Source of the DNA: JABHIE01 sp964584805
GTDB lineage: Bacteria; Planctomycetota; UBA1135
Length of the DNA: 63,771 bases
Assembly (NCBI GenBank): GCA_964584805.1
Contig: CAZPAY010000012.1
Location: forward strand, 1 to 63,771
Direction of reading: 5' to 3'
Below the pieces are notes generated by a model. That model was given only the letters and a program-made list of their open reading frames with translations, had not been told where the DNA came from and searched no databases. Below are positions 25,330-34,845 of this stretch, piece after piece; position 1 is the stretch's first letter; each line of letters begins with the position of its first letter. A program made the position numbers and the translations under genes.

Positions 25330-26858
25330 GGGCGAATACTCACAAATGTTTCCACGGCATCTTCGTGAATGATGAGCATGTCACCCATGGCATCGTTATT
25401 AATATCTTTCACTTCAACCAAAGCAGCCAAAGCATCAATCGGGGCGTGCCATGTCGAACTAGAAGAAAACCGAAGCCGCCTCCCTCGCTTCTTGAGAAGA
25501 CGCACTTCAATCGCACCACTAGGAGTGGGTTCGAGCAAATCGACCAGCCCGTCGCCATTAAAATCTGCATCGAGGGCAGGCACAACAGTGAGCGCAGTCA
25601 CATCATCTACATTGTATTCTCGCTCCCAAGCTGTCGAGGCACGAGACGGGAATCGCCCTGCTTCATCCGCAAAAAAAATCGCCACCTTATGAACGGCCTC
25701 AACTGATTTAAGAGTGATGTCAGCGACAGAAAGCGACCATGCGCTTAGCCCTAAATCAGGTCGACCATCTCCGTTTAAGTCGCGCAGCGTAGTATTCAAA
25801 AAAGAAGACTGCAACGAGGCAAAGGCATCTGGGCGACCGAGTGAACCCTCGCCACTCAAGGCATCGTAAAAGAGGGCGGCCTGCCAATCTTGGGTGAAAC
25901 CGAAGCTAACATCTTCAGCACGGGTGAGTAGCAAGTCGGCCGCAGACGATCCGCCAGCGTGGACGACCCGCAAGTCAGCTAGCGACCAATCTTTTGTGGG
26001 TACCTGAATCTTAAAATCAGGTGATGAGGAAAAAGAAAAACCTGTTTCAGCATCTGCTGTTTTTGACTGCAAATGTACGCGTATCTGACTGTCTTGGAAC
26101 CAAAGCAAGTCCACGAGACCATCGCCGTTTGCATCAGATAACATTGGCTGAGGCAAAGTGTTTGAGGCATGGAGCAATATGGGCTCCGAAAGTTCACCTA
26201 TATGCTCGGCCGGCACAAACAAATCAGCAAGGCGCTCAGCATTCACGACGGCGCGCGCCCCACCGACAGAAGCCGACGCCATGGGCCGACGCTCAGCGGC
26301 GCCCGCGACCTTGACCTCACCTAACACCTGACCATGGCCAGAAATGATTTGATAACCGTCATGAAGAACAAGGGCAAAATCACTCATGCCGTCGCCGTCA
26401 ATGTCGGCGATGGTTTCGAAAAAAGGAAAGGACTGATTCGAGGGCATATCCAGCAACATGGGCGCATCGACTATTTTTTTCAAATTGCCGCGGTAACTCG
26501 TTTTGCGTGGAGAAAACGAACGCGCACTATCAGCCGTCAAAAACAGAATTTCCAACCCAGGCTCATCAGGCCGGAAGTCCCCGACGCCCCAAGAAACAAA
26601 ACTCTTGTGGACATCAATAGTGCGATCGGGCTCGGCAGGAAAGGCACCACTCGCCCGTTGCTCAAAAACATCAATCTTGCGTGTGCCATCAACCCCCAAT
26701 CTAGCAAGCAACAAATCATCCCTCTTATCGCCCGAAATATCAGCCCATTCGTACCATAAAACTTCTCCATCGAAGAGTAAGCGCGAATGCACATGCTCTA
26801 AATCTTGAGGAGCACTGAGGTTCAAAGCCAAAGCGCAAAGCATGAATGTAAAAATCAT
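25326..26858 (-). CDS. Exported FG-GAP/VCBS-repeat protein, paralogue
   Basis: A 510-residue protein with signal peptide MIFTFMLCALALNLSAPQ. Calcium-loop motifs are DIDGDGMSDF, DANGDGLVDL, DLNGDGRPDL, DFNGDGLVDL and the weaker DINNDAMGDM near the C terminus. It is similar in plan to the following gene, so the two probably arose by tandem duplication and diverged. A GGARAVVNAERLADL stretch matches GGARGGLLGEVNRTY in the paralogue. It overlaps its neighbours by 4 bases on both sides. It is probably an extracellular or periplasmic beta-propeller; ligand and role are unknown. Confidence 0.85.
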   Translation of the reverse strand: MIFTFMLCALALNLSAPQDLEHVHSRLLFDGEVLWYEWADISGDKRDDLLLARLGVDGTRKIDVFEQRASGAFPAEPDRTIDVHKSFVSWGVGDFRPDEPGLEILFLTADSARSFSPRKTSYRGNLKKIVDAPMLLDMPSNQSFPFFETIADIDGDGMSDFALVLHDGYQIISGHGQVLGEVKVAGAAERRPMASASVGGARAVVNAERLADLFVPAEHIGELSEPILLHASNTLPQPMLSDANGDGLVDLLWFQDSQIRVHLQSKTADAETGFSFSSSPDFKIQVPTKDWSLADLRVVHAGGSSAADLLLTRAEDVSFGFTQDWQAALFYDALSGEGSLGRPDAFASLQSSFLNTTLRDLNGDGRPDLGLSAWSLSVADITLKSVEAVHKVAIFFADEAGRFPSRASTAWEREYNVDDVTALTVVPALDADFNGDGLVDLLEPTPSGAIEVRLLKKRGRRLRFSSSSTWHAPIDALAALVEVKDINNDAMGDMLIIHEDAVETFVSIRP

Positions 26859-27823
26859 ATTTCGGAGCGAATGCCAGCAGAGAAGTCACTTTCAAGGACG
26901 GCCTCACCCGTGCGCCAGGAAAAGAAACCGAGGATGGAATATTCAACTTCTGCGCCGACCGACGATTTACGAAACACCGAGAGGAAGAACAAATCGCCGA
27001 GAGTCAATAGTTCACGACCCTCTGCTCGTTGCTTCTCCCAATGAATGATAGGCCAAATTGTGAATTCGGTGAAAACGCGGCCTGGATCCCAAGTGTGAGC
27101 GTCGAGGGATTCACGCTCACCATTCGCATGCTCAACTTCCAAAGCAAACTCTTGGCCGGGCTCCAGGGTTAAGGCGCAATTTCGCACAAAGTTAGCGGCA
27201 GAGCCAATGCGTTGCCCATCAATAGAAAGCAACAAGTCACCTTCGCGTACTCCGGCCTCGAGTAGCGGGCTGCTCGGAGCAAGGTAGGCGACAAGAGCAT
27301 GCTCGCCTGATATGGAATCGGAAAAGGCCGCTCGCAAATAGATGCGCTCGACCTGATACAAGACACGGCTTGGGCCACTTGCGTCTCGCATCGTCAACTT
27401 AGCCGTCACTTCTCGGACTTCTGCCCCTCGTTGAAAATGAAGGGAAACCTCCTCAGAGGCCTCAAAACCGCCCAACAGGGCTTCCAGTCGCTCGGGATCG
27501 TCCACATCAGTCTTGTTGAAACGAAGCAGAGTGTCACCTGCGCGTAGGCCAGCCTGGGCAGCCGGTGAATCTTTGACGACTCGTCGAATCCGCACACCCG
27601 GTTGTAGTTCAAGAGAGTCGATGTCATCTAAATCATCTAATTCCGCGAGCCCCTCGGCGTGAATCAATTCGACATCAGCCCCCAACCAAGCACGCGGAGA
27701 GTCATCTTGATCCGTGACACCCTGAAGAGCGAGCAAGTCAGCGGGTAAGGAAACCTGCTCGGATTGAATCGAGCAAGACGCCAATAGGCAAAGAATCGGC
27801 GGCAGGAGAGAAATAGCTTTCAT
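26855..27823 (-). CDS. Lipoprotein with two PDZ domains
   Basis: A 322-residue protein. ATG at 27823 gives a lipoprotein signal MKAISLLPPILCLLASCSIQ (lipobox LASC); the longer reading to 27910 runs into the permease gene and lacks a signal, so I reject it. PDZ 1 (about 85-150) carries VKDSPAAQAGLRAGDTLLRF. PDZ 2 (about 180-250) carries SSPLLEAGVREGDLLLSIDG. No protease domain is present, so it probably binds peptides or acts as an envelope adaptor. It follows the ABC permease after 4 bases and overlaps the first FG-GAP gene, which suggests a shared envelope function with the ABC transporter (inference). Confidence 0.85.
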   Translation of the reverse strand: MKAISLLPPILCLLASCSIQSEQVSLPADLLALQGVTDQDDSPRAWLGADVELIHAEGLAELDDLDDIDSLELQPGVRIRRVVKDSPAAQAGLRAGDTLLRFNKTDVDDPERLEALLGGFEASEEVSLHFQRGAEVREVTAKLTMRDASGPSRVLYQVERIYLRAAFSDSISGEHALVAYLAPSSPLLEAGVREGDLLLSIDGQRIGSAANFVRNCALTLEPGQEFALEVEHANGERESLDAHTWDPGRVFTEFTIWPIIHWEKQRAEGRELLTLGDLFFLSVFRKSSVGAEVEYSILGFFSWRTGEAVLESDFSAGIRSEI

Positions 27824-27827
27824 GGAT

Positions 27828-28862
27828 TTATAAAGCGCGTTTCCGGAAGAGAGAAAGGGAGAGAATGACAAAAAGCCAACCTGCAACGGCAGCGGCAACA
27901 TAGCCAGCAATCAAACTGGATGGGTCGGGAGCCGCGACATCGTTAAAACCGTCGGCAATGGCACCTGCATTTTCGAGCACACTCATGGCCCCATTGCCGG
28001 GAAGCCAACTCATAAAGACATAAGGGGCGACATCATCGTATTCACCCGCGAAAAACCCACCGTAAAGGAAAAGTGACCCTAGTGCGATTCCCGAGGCTAA
28101 AGCACCCGTCCGGAACAAAACGGAGAGAAAGAGAGCAAACAGGCCAAGTGCCATCAAGGATGGAATCCCGGCAAGGAGAGCATGAAAGACCCCCTCGCGC
28201 ACCTCTGCCTCAGAGAATTGAAAGATTGGAATGAGTTCCCAAAAGTCATCTTTAAAATCGTCGCCACTCTCTGTGTCAAAAGTAGGGATACCGACAAAAG
28301 CAGAGGCCTCTTTTTCGGTCATGCCTTCATCGAGTTGCTTGACCCAAAGAGCCAACTCGTCAGCGCGGATGCCATGTTCAACCAACCAACTATCAAAATT
28401 TGCGATGACTTCAACATCTTCGGTTGCACCCATCGGTGGCGCAACCACATGCCCCCCATCAAACAAAAGAGCCGCAACCAAGAAAGACGCAACAATCGCT
28501 TCGATGGCAAAAACGAAAGGAAGAGTAACCGCGACTTTTGCACGAGCCATCATGTGCACCGTGCGGGATGCTCCGCGAGATAGCGGGTCGCGCACGACGC
28601 CGGCAGAGGCTTCACGCGGCAAAGCGCCGGCTAAAAGCACGAGTGCGAGCAATTCGGCGACGATTAAGCCCGTCTGCGCACCCTCAGCAAACCGCGGCCA
28701 TAGATTTTGGTGTGCGACCGAGGCTGAATCCGAGTAAATCGCCCAAGAAACCAGCACACGCGCAACGGACACCACAACAACGGCGAGCATCGCTAAGCGA
28801 ACTTGGCGGCGATGAGCTGCTGCCCACAACTCGGCGTAGGAGGCACGAATAAACGCTTTCAT
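27828..28862 (-). CDS. ABC-2-type transporter permease
   Basis: A 344-residue polytopic protein. Membrane segments are at about 20-40, 60-80, 105-125, 215-245, 250-275 and 310-335, with a large extracytoplasmic loop (about 130-215) rich in acidic residues. An N-terminal cytoplasmic segment (ASYAELWAAAHRRQVRLAML) and the GALPREASAGVVRDPLSRGA loop after the second helix, which should contact the ATPase, fit ABC-2 permeases. It overlaps the ATPase gene by 4 bases. The exported substrate is unknown; the downstream PDZ lipoprotein and FG-GAP proteins may be partners. Confidence 0.82.
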   Translation of the reverse strand: MKAFIRASYAELWAAAHRRQVRLAMLAVVVVSVARVLVSWAIYSDSASVAHQNLWPRFAEGAQTGLIVAELLALVLLAGALPREASAGVVRDPLSRGASRTVHMMARAKVAVTLPFVFAIEAIVASFLVAALLFDGGHVVAPPMGATEDVEVIANFDSWLVEHGIRADELALWVKQLDEGMTEKEASAFVGIPTFDTESGDDFKDDFWELIPIFQFSEAEVREGVFHALLAGIPSLMALGLFALFLSVLFRTGALASGIALGSLFLYGGFFAGEYDDVAPYVFMSWLPGNGAMSVLENAGAIADGFNDVAAPDPSSLIAGYVAAAVAGWLFVILSLSLFRKRAL

Positions 28863-29827
28863 GACTGCGTTACCTGCAATATCGGTTCAATGGGGCCATC
28901 GGCGACGCTAAGTGCTTGAGTAAAAACATCGACCAGTGTGGCCTGTTCGGGTGCAAATTCAGTAAGTCCAAATTCCTGGTTTGCGAGTTGAGTCAACAAC
29001 AACTGCCAATCCGTCTCGCCTGAAACACGGCAAAAGAGTTGCCCCACTCCGCGTTTTTCTACGGATGAGACCTCTGGGAGTTGCTTCAAATACTCTGCTG
29101 CTGCAGTCACTTTATCCGCCGTGAACGCAAGGCGTAAACCATCGCCTGCTTGGCGTAGTAGCTCGCGCGTTTCCCCCTGGAGGATGGTGTAGCCCTGCTC
29201 AATCATGCCAACGCGCGTGCAGACATCTTGAACCTCGCGCAAATGATGCGATGAAAGCACGACCGTGACACCTTCATCAAAAGCCAATCGGCGAAAGAGC
29301 CCAATCAGCATTTCAACGCCCTCGGGGTCGAGCCCGGAAAGGGGCTCGTCCATGACGAGTAATTTAGGTGAACCAAGTAACGCTCGAGCCACCGCAGCGC
29401 GACGACCTTGGCCATGAGACAAACGATCACCACGATTATGTTGACGATAAGTCAGGCCGACCAACTCAAGCACCTCATCAATGCCGCGACCGTTCTCAAT
29501 GCCCCCGCGCAAAACGGCAAGCTGCAAGTTTTGCCGCACCGTCAGCGAATCATCTAAACCAGGCGGATCAAGCGCCACACCAATCGGCACGGGGCAAGTA
29601 TGCAATGCAGAGCCCGGCACGCCAAAAACGCGGCAGTCGCCCGCACTCGGTGGCAAAAAGCCCAAGATGCAGCGCAGGCTTGTGGTCTTGCCCGCACCAT
29701 TGCGGCCGAGCAAACCGTAGAGATCACCTTGGTCAACGCGGAGGTCAACGCCTTTCAGGATTTCCGTGCCACCAAGCTTTACACAAAGCCCGTTGGCAGA
29801 CAGCGCAGGTTGAGAATTCGTCGCCAT
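28859..29827 (-). CDS. ABC transporter ATP-binding protein
   Basis: A 322-residue NBD of the CcmA/NatA-like class. Walker A GLLGRNGAGKTTSLRC; signature LSHGQGRRAAVARALLG (LSHGQ); Walker B KLLVMDEPLSGLDP; H-loop VVLSSHHLREVQD. The C-terminal about 90 residues form the extra domain often seen in exporters paired with ABC-2 permeases. ATG at 29827 is preferred to the TTG one codon earlier. It lies 8 bases after the SPFH gene and overlaps the permease gene, so the pair is a two-component exporter. Confidence 0.93.
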   Translation of the reverse strand: MATNSQPALSANGLCVKLGGTEILKGVDLRVDQGDLYGLLGRNGAGKTTSLRCILGFLPPSAGDCRVFGVPGSALHTCPVPIGVALDPPGLDDSLTVRQNLQLAVLRGGIENGRGIDEVLELVGLTYRQHNRGDRLSHGQGRRAAVARALLGSPKLLVMDEPLSGLDPEGVEMLIGLFRRLAFDEGVTVVLSSHHLREVQDVCTRVGMIEQGYTILQGETRELLRQAGDGLRLAFTADKVTAAAEYLKQLPEVSSVEKRGVGQLFCRVSGETDWQLLLTQLANQEFGLTEFAPEQATLVDVFTQALSVADGPIEPILQVTQS

Positions 29828-29835
29828 CAAATGCG

Positions 29836-30840
29836 CTACAAGCCAGGCATCTGTGGAGGCTTGGTATGGCCCGAAAGATCGCCCGACGAGTCACCAAGCA
29901 GTTCTTTGATTGAGCCGAGGCTACCCAGAACATTGGCACTCTCGTAGGGCAAGAAAACGGTCTTATCACCACGGCCCTCGCTCGCAAGCTTTTCGAGCGT
30001 CGACAAGTAGGACAACGCCACTTGGTATTGCGCAGACGATGTGCCCTGCGCCGCAAGCGCATTTTCAACCCGCTCAAGTGCTGCGGCTTCCCCGTCGGCA
30101 CGCAACACAGCAGCCTGGCGGTCACCCTCAGCAACGGCAATTTGAGAATCACGCTCACCTTCAGCGCGCAAAACTTTGGATGCCTTGACGCCTTCCGCCT
30201 CAAGAATCGCGGCACGACGCTCACGCTCGGCTTTCATTTGTTTTTCCATGGCCTCACGGACGGATTCAGGTGGCTCGATATCTTGCACCTCAACACGGTT
30301 GACTTTTACGCCCCACTTGTCGGTTGCCTCATCAAGCACCTCGCGCATCTTTTTGTTGATTTCGTCGCGCGAAGTCAAAGTCATATCAAGCGCCAAATCG
30401 CCAATAATGTTACGCAGAGTCGTTTGCGCGAGTTTTTCAATTGCGTTTGGCAAATTGGAAATCTCATAAACGGCGGCCTGTGGATCGGTGATTTGATAAT
30501 AAAGCAAACCATTAATTTCGATCATCACGTTGTCAGCGGTAATTACTTGCTGACTCGGAAAATCAAAAACTTGCTCGCGCAAATCGATCGAGCGGGACAT
30601 CGTAGCAATCATAACGGTCGCCCCATCTCGGGCACGACTTTGCGTGCGCCATGAAATCGGGCGCGCTTTATCAATGATAGGCCAAATGATATTGATGCCT
30701 GGAGTAAGTGTGCGATGGTACTTACCCAAACGCTCAATAATAATGACTTCGGCTTGCTTGACTGTGCGCAAGCCCATCGCGCCCATCACGATGATGAACA
30801 CTACGAGAGAAAGAATGATGAAGAGGCCTGGGCCTGGCAT
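29836..30840 (-). CDS. SPFH/band 7 (stomatin-like, QmcA-type) membrane protein
   Basis: A 334-residue protein. An N-terminal membrane hairpin or anchor (MPGPGLFIILSLVVFIIVMG) is followed by the band 7 domain (about 20-200: QAEVIIIERLGKYHRTLTPG, QVITADNVMIEINGLLYYQI, IGDLALDMTLTSRDEINKKM, WGVKVNRVEVQDIEPP). A helical Ala/Glu-rich segment follows (RERRAAILEAEGVKASKVLR). These proteins form oligomeric rings or microdomains in the inner membrane. The NfeD gene lies directly upstream on the same strand, the classic SPFH-NfeD partnership. The position next to an ABC exporter fits a membrane-organising role. Confidence 0.93.
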   Translation of the reverse strand: MPGPGLFIILSLVVFIIVMGAMGLRTVKQAEVIIIERLGKYHRTLTPGINIIWPIIDKARPISWRTQSRARDGATVMIATMSRSIDLREQVFDFPSQQVITADNVMIEINGLLYYQITDPQAAVYEISNLPNAIEKLAQTTLRNIIGDLALDMTLTSRDEINKKMREVLDEATDKWGVKVNRVEVQDIEPPESVREAMEKQMKAERERRAAILEAEGVKASKVLRAEGERDSQIAVAEGDRQAAVLRADGEAAALERVENALAAQGTSSAQYQVALSYLSTLEKLASEGRGDKTVFLPYESANVLGSLGSIKELLGDSSGDLSGHTKPPQMPGL

Positions 30841-30877
30841 GAGAGAAACTCTGCTTAAAGGTGAGAAAAGGAAATCA

Positions 30878-31372
30878 TTAGGCTACCGCGTCGACGATGA
30901 CTCGGTTTCCTTCCACGCGTGCTACTTTCACGCGGGTATCCAAAACCAACTCGCTCTCGCAAGATGATTCCGCGCGCCATTCTTCGGCGCCGATTTTGAC
31001 AGCACCCACGCCGCCCACACTCGCGGCTTTGGTAACGGTGCAAACTTTACCGACCAAACCGTCGACATTGGTGGCTGCCATGTGCGGCGTCAGCCATTTC
31101 TGCAAGAGCGGTCGCAAGGCAAAAAACGAAAGGAAAGTCACGATGCCAAAAACAGCAATCTGAATCTTTAAATCGTGAAAACCAAATAGGTCAGTAAGAG
31201 CCGCTCCGAGGCCGCCAAAACTAAGACACAGCAAGACAAAACCGGGTGTCATCATCTCGAAGATGGCGGCGCCGACGGCGACCATCAACCAGACATGCCA
31301 AGCGTAAAGTGTGTCAAAAGTAAAGGCCGCGGAAAACTGCTCCCAAAACGAAGGGTCCGTGGCATTCTGCAT
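30878..31372 (-). CDS. NfeD-like membrane protein (short form)
   Basis: A 164-residue protein. A short N-terminal leader is followed by membrane segments at about 28-50 and 55-95, with the NfeD signature WLMVAVGAAIFEMMTPGFVL and LSFGGLGAALTDLFG. The C-terminal OB-fold (about 105-164) contains DGLVGKVCTVTKA and VKIGAEEWRAESSCE, ending KVARVEGNRVIVDAV. It lacks the ClpP-like protease domain of long NfeD proteins. It should pair with the SPFH protein encoded 37 bases downstream. The gap to the tricorn-like gene upstream is 24 bases. Confidence 0.92.
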   Translation of the reverse strand: MQNATDPSFWEQFSAAFTFDTLYAWHVWLMVAVGAAIFEMMTPGFVLLCLSFGGLGAALTDLFGFHDLKIQIAVFGIVTFLSFFALRPLLQKWLTPHMAATNVDGLVGKVCTVTKAASVGGVGAVKIGAEEWRAESSCESELVLDTRVKVARVEGNRVIVDAVA

Positions 31373-31396
31373 GTTGTCGAGTATACGCAGTGGAAT

Positions 31397-34300
31397 CTAC
31401 TTTATTAGGCCTAAAGCCACATCAATTGCTTTCTCAAGCTGGCGGTCAACCCCTTTGGCATAATCACCTGGATAATTCTCAACCGGATAATCTGGTGGGC
31501 AGCCATTCAATTCCATATTGGTGCGCTCATCATTGTTCACATACCAACCTCTAAACGGCAAACGCACCTGGGCCCCACTCATTAAAGTCGCACCGCCCGT
31601 TGAAATGACTGCGCCGTAAGTTTGCTTGCCAACAATCGGACCGCGACCCAGCGTCTTAATCGCCCAAGAGAAAATCTCAGCATTGGAGTAAGAATTCTCA
31701 TTACAAAGGACAACGACAGGCTTGTCCCATGTTGCAAAAACCCGACGGCCCTGTGGGTAGCCTTCCCCGCCACCGCGCGGAATGGTGCGCGCATGATCTT
31801 CCACCATCAACATGGCAAGCGTCATATCGGTTGTCCAACCTCCGCCGTTCTCTCGAACATCAATCAGCAAGGCATCTTTGCCGTGACCCGCAGCGTACAG
31901 ATCCCGCTCAAATTCAAGCAGACTGCCGGTGCCCATACCTTGAATATGAATGTAGCCCACGCGACCACCGGAATCGGCGACCGCTTTGGTGCGACAGTTT
32001 TCTGCAAAACGGCGATACAACGCGTCACGCATAGAGCTCGGTGTAGTCGGGCGGATGACCACCTCACGCTCTTCTCCTGCGGCATTTTCTACCATCAAGA
32101 ATGTTTCGTTTCGCGCCGTGCCTTCCATGAGAACGGACCAGTTATCGCCGGCTTTGTAATCGAAGCCATTGACCGACAGAATCGTATCCTTCGCAGTCAA
32201 GCTACTATCTGCACGGGAAGCTGGCATGCCGTCAACGACTTCCAAAACACGGCGGCCTGGCCCTGGAAAAGACTCATCCCAAATCACGCCCAACACGCCC
32301 GTAGTCGTGGAATCGGTCAATCGTGCGCGGCTGGACAGCACCGAGTAGTAGCCCATGTGCGAGGCATTCATCTCGCCGAGCATCCAGTTCATGAATACGC
32401 CATAGTCTTCGATGGTCGCTGCGTTCTCAATCAAAGGGCGCCATTTGGCCAAACTTGCAGCCCAATCATGCCCGTGAAATTCGGGGTCATAAAAATTGCG
32501 GTCAAGCGCGCGCCAAGCCTCTTCCATGACGGCCACGCGAGTGGCTTGGCGGTCTTCGCGAATATGCACAACAAAGTTGTAGTCGTCTCCCTCCAATTCA
32601 CTCATCTTGCCACTCTTGAGAATCATGACCTTGTCATCATGCAGCCCAAGGCCAGAGATGGGCGAGCCATCAAGACTTTTATCTTTCTTGTCAAAAACGC
32701 CGACCTCAAAGAAGCCTTTCTCGGCTTTTGTGCCACTAGTCAAGCGCGTGCCTGTCGTTGCGTTAAAGTAGACTTTTTTTGAATCAGGTGAAAAGCCAAG
32801 AGCGCGTTCATTCCCCTCACGACGCGTCAGACGGACGAGGCGCTTATGCAGGTCATGGAAATCGATTTCAACGGGATCGACTTCTTCCTTTTCGTCTTCT
32901 TCCTTTTCATCCTTTTTATCTTCCTCTTGAGCTCCCTCATCTTTTGTCTTCGCGGCATCTTTCTCCTTCGCAGCGTTTTTCTTCTCTTCTTTTTCAGCCT
33001 CTTTCTTTTTCTTATCTGCTTCTTTCTTGGCTTCCTTTTCTGCCTCGGCGGCTTCTAAACGCTCTCGCTCGGTACGCTCGACATCCTCACGCTTTAAAAA
33101 GCACACCCAAACATCTTGCTCGTCGTTCATCATCCGTTGCGATGTAAAAACGATTTTTCGGCCATCGGGTGACCAAGTCGGCATCGTGTCATCGTCAGGG
33201 TGCAAAGTGAGATTGATCGGCGTTGCACCTTGGGTAGTCTCAGCATTTTCGTCTTTCTCAAAAACGGCTCGGCCAATGAAAACATCATAATTAAAATCAT
33301 CATCCACACCCGACCATGTCAACCAGCGAGAATCCGGCGACCAATCAAAAAGTGGGGCTTCAAAGCCATCGACCATGGTGCGGGAAACGGCCAAAGTCGC
33401 GGGGTCACCAATCACCAATTTCCCAGCGCCCTGAACCCAAGCGAGGTGCTCACCGTCTGGCGACAAACTCGCAGAAGACTCATCAAAAGGAGTCTCACTC
33501 ACGCGCTCTAATTTCCAATCACGGGCTTTGTAAAACTTTTCATCTTCGACAATGGGCCGCACGCGATAAAACTCGCCGTTGCCATCACGCTCACTAAGGA
33601 ATAAAAGCGCTTTGCCGTCTTCGACCCAAATCGGGTTGCTATCCGGCGCAGGGTGACTTGTAATCCGGACGGCGCGCTTGATCTTGTCATGTTTGCGCAT
33701 CGCATAGAGATCACCACCCGTGACAAATGCGATTGTCTCACCGTCGGGTGAAACGGCAAAGTCGCGCACGCTACCTGACACAACTCGATTTTTAAATCTT
33801 GGCTCGCCTGTATCTAAAGCGCCATAAGCCACCCACTTGCGGGCATTGCCGGTGGCCGTGTCAATAAGCACAATCGCTGTATCCAACTCAGCGGCAACCG
33901 TGCGACCGTCCCGGCTGATGCTGGAATAGCGCAAAGTCTGGCCGACAGGGTGGAAAATGGGCTCTGCGTTTCCACCGGAGCGCGCAATTCTCCAGAGGCC
34001 TAAATCACGGCCGGCTTCGTTGCCCGCACAGGCCCGGTCGGACAAAAAGTAGATCTCATCTGAATCAGCCGCCCACATTGGTTGCAAATCATTACCTTCA
34101 AATTCAGTCAAAGCCTCATGCTGGTTTGTAGCCCGATTCCATAACCAAAGTGAACTCGACGCTGGTCCGCGATAAGCACGGCGTCGCTGGTCACCATGGC
34201 CACGCTCATAAACGGCCCACTGCCCGTCCGGTGACAGACTGGGGTTGACGGCAGGGAAATCACCCAACAACTCTGGAGTGCGGCCATCGACATTCGCAGC

Positions 34301-34777
34301 CCACAAAATTTGAGCGCGACCGTAGCGCGAATACCAACGCTCACGCGCGGCACCGAGCAAAACGGTTTTGTTGTCAATCCACTCGTGAGGTGTGTCGTGC
34401 TCCGAGTGAAAAGTCATCCGAGTTAGTGCACCACCCGCAGCCGGCACAGAAAAAATGTCGTAGTTGTTGTGGCGATGCGAGCGAAAAGCAAGGGTCAAGC
34501 CATCAGGCGACCAAACGGGAAACGACTCATAAGCTGGGTCAGCGGTCAAGCGCACAGCAGCGCCGTCGGCCACATTCGCGACCCAAATATCGCCCTGATG
34601 AGAAAACGCGATGCGGGAGGCATCCGGCGACAAAGCCGGCGTGCGCGGGCCAATCAACTCAGCCCCCATTTCCATTGCACGAGTAGGAGCAGGCGAAACC
34701 GTCGTCTCGGCTTGCGGCGTCGAAGCGCAAGCGAACAAAGTAAGCGGAAGAATCAGTAGGGTCAGAGCTGGGGTCAT
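31397..34777 (-). CDS. Tricorn-like S41 peptidase lipoprotein
   Basis: A 1126-residue protein with lipoprotein signal MTPALTLLILPLTLFACAST (lipobox LFAC). An N-terminal WD40/TolB-like beta-propeller half (about 40-550) has repeated 'SPDG' blades such as ALSPDASRIAFSHQGDIWVA. Residues about 570-645 form a very charged Lys/Glu/Asp stretch, probably a helical or disordered spacer. A second region is followed by a PDZ domain (about 845-920) and a C-terminal S41 protease domain with GGGWTTDMTLAML and the nucleophile region ENSYSNAEIFSWA (Ser1031). The enzyme probably degrades peptides in the periplasm. The gene lies 24 bases upstream of nfeD and 68 bases after the exported-protein gene. Confidence 0.92.
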   Translation of the reverse strand: MTPALTLLILPLTLFACASTPQAETTVSPAPTRAMEMGAELIGPRTPALSPDASRIAFSHQGDIWVANVADGAAVRLTADPAYESFPVWSPDGLTLAFRSHRHNNYDIFSVPAAGGALTRMTFHSEHDTPHEWIDNKTVLLGAARERWYSRYGRAQILWAANVDGRTPELLGDFPAVNPSLSPDGQWAVYERGHGDQRRRAYRGPASSSLWLWNRATNQHEALTEFEGNDLQPMWAADSDEIYFLSDRACAGNEAGRDLGLWRIARSGGNAEPIFHPVGQTLRYSSISRDGRTVAAELDTAIVLIDTATGNARKWVAYGALDTGEPRFKNRVVSGSVRDFAVSPDGETIAFVTGGDLYAMRKHDKIKRAVRITSHPAPDSNPIWVEDGKALLFLSERDGNGEFYRVRPIVEDEKFYKARDWKLERVSETPFDESSASLSPDGEHLAWVQGAGKLVIGDPATLAVSRTMVDGFEAPLFDWSPDSRWLTWSGVDDDFNYDVFIGRAVFEKDENAETTQGATPINLTLHPDDDTMPTWSPDGRKIVFTSQRMMNDEQDVWVCFLKREDVERTERERLEAAEAEKEAKKEADKKKKEAEKEEKKNAAKEKDAAKTKDEGAQEEDKKDEKEEDEKEEVDPVEIDFHDLHKRLVRLTRREGNERALGFSPDSKKVYFNATTGTRLTSGTKAEKGFFEVGVFDKKDKSLDGSPISGLGLHDDKVMILKSGKMSELEGDDYNFVVHIREDRQATRVAVMEEAWRALDRNFYDPEFHGHDWAASLAKWRPLIENAATIEDYGVFMNWMLGEMNASHMGYYSVLSSRARLTDSTTTGVLGVIWDESFPGPGRRVLEVVDGMPASRADSSLTAKDTILSVNGFDYKAGDNWSVLMEGTARNETFLMVENAAGEEREVVIRPTTPSSMRDALYRRFAENCRTKAVADSGGRVGYIHIQGMGTGSLLEFERDLYAAGHGKDALLIDVRENGGGWTTDMTLAMLMVEDHARTIPRGGGEGYPQGRRVFATWDKPVVVLCNENSYSNAEIFSWAIKTLGRGPIVGKQTYGAVISTGGATLMSGAQVRLPFRGWYVNNDERTNMELNGCPPDYPVENYPGDYAKGVDRQLEKAIDVALGLIK

Positions 34778-34845
34778 GGTGCGTCAGGATAACGCCCCCG
34801 CCTCAAACGCCCCGCCTCAAAGGCCGCCAACTTGTGGCCAGGTGG

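Noticed and set aside
32779..33300. Plus-strand open frames opposite the tricorn-like charged spacer
   Set aside because: These are antisense readings of a Lys/Glu-rich coding stretch (giving Phe/Leu-rich peptides) and have no independent support.
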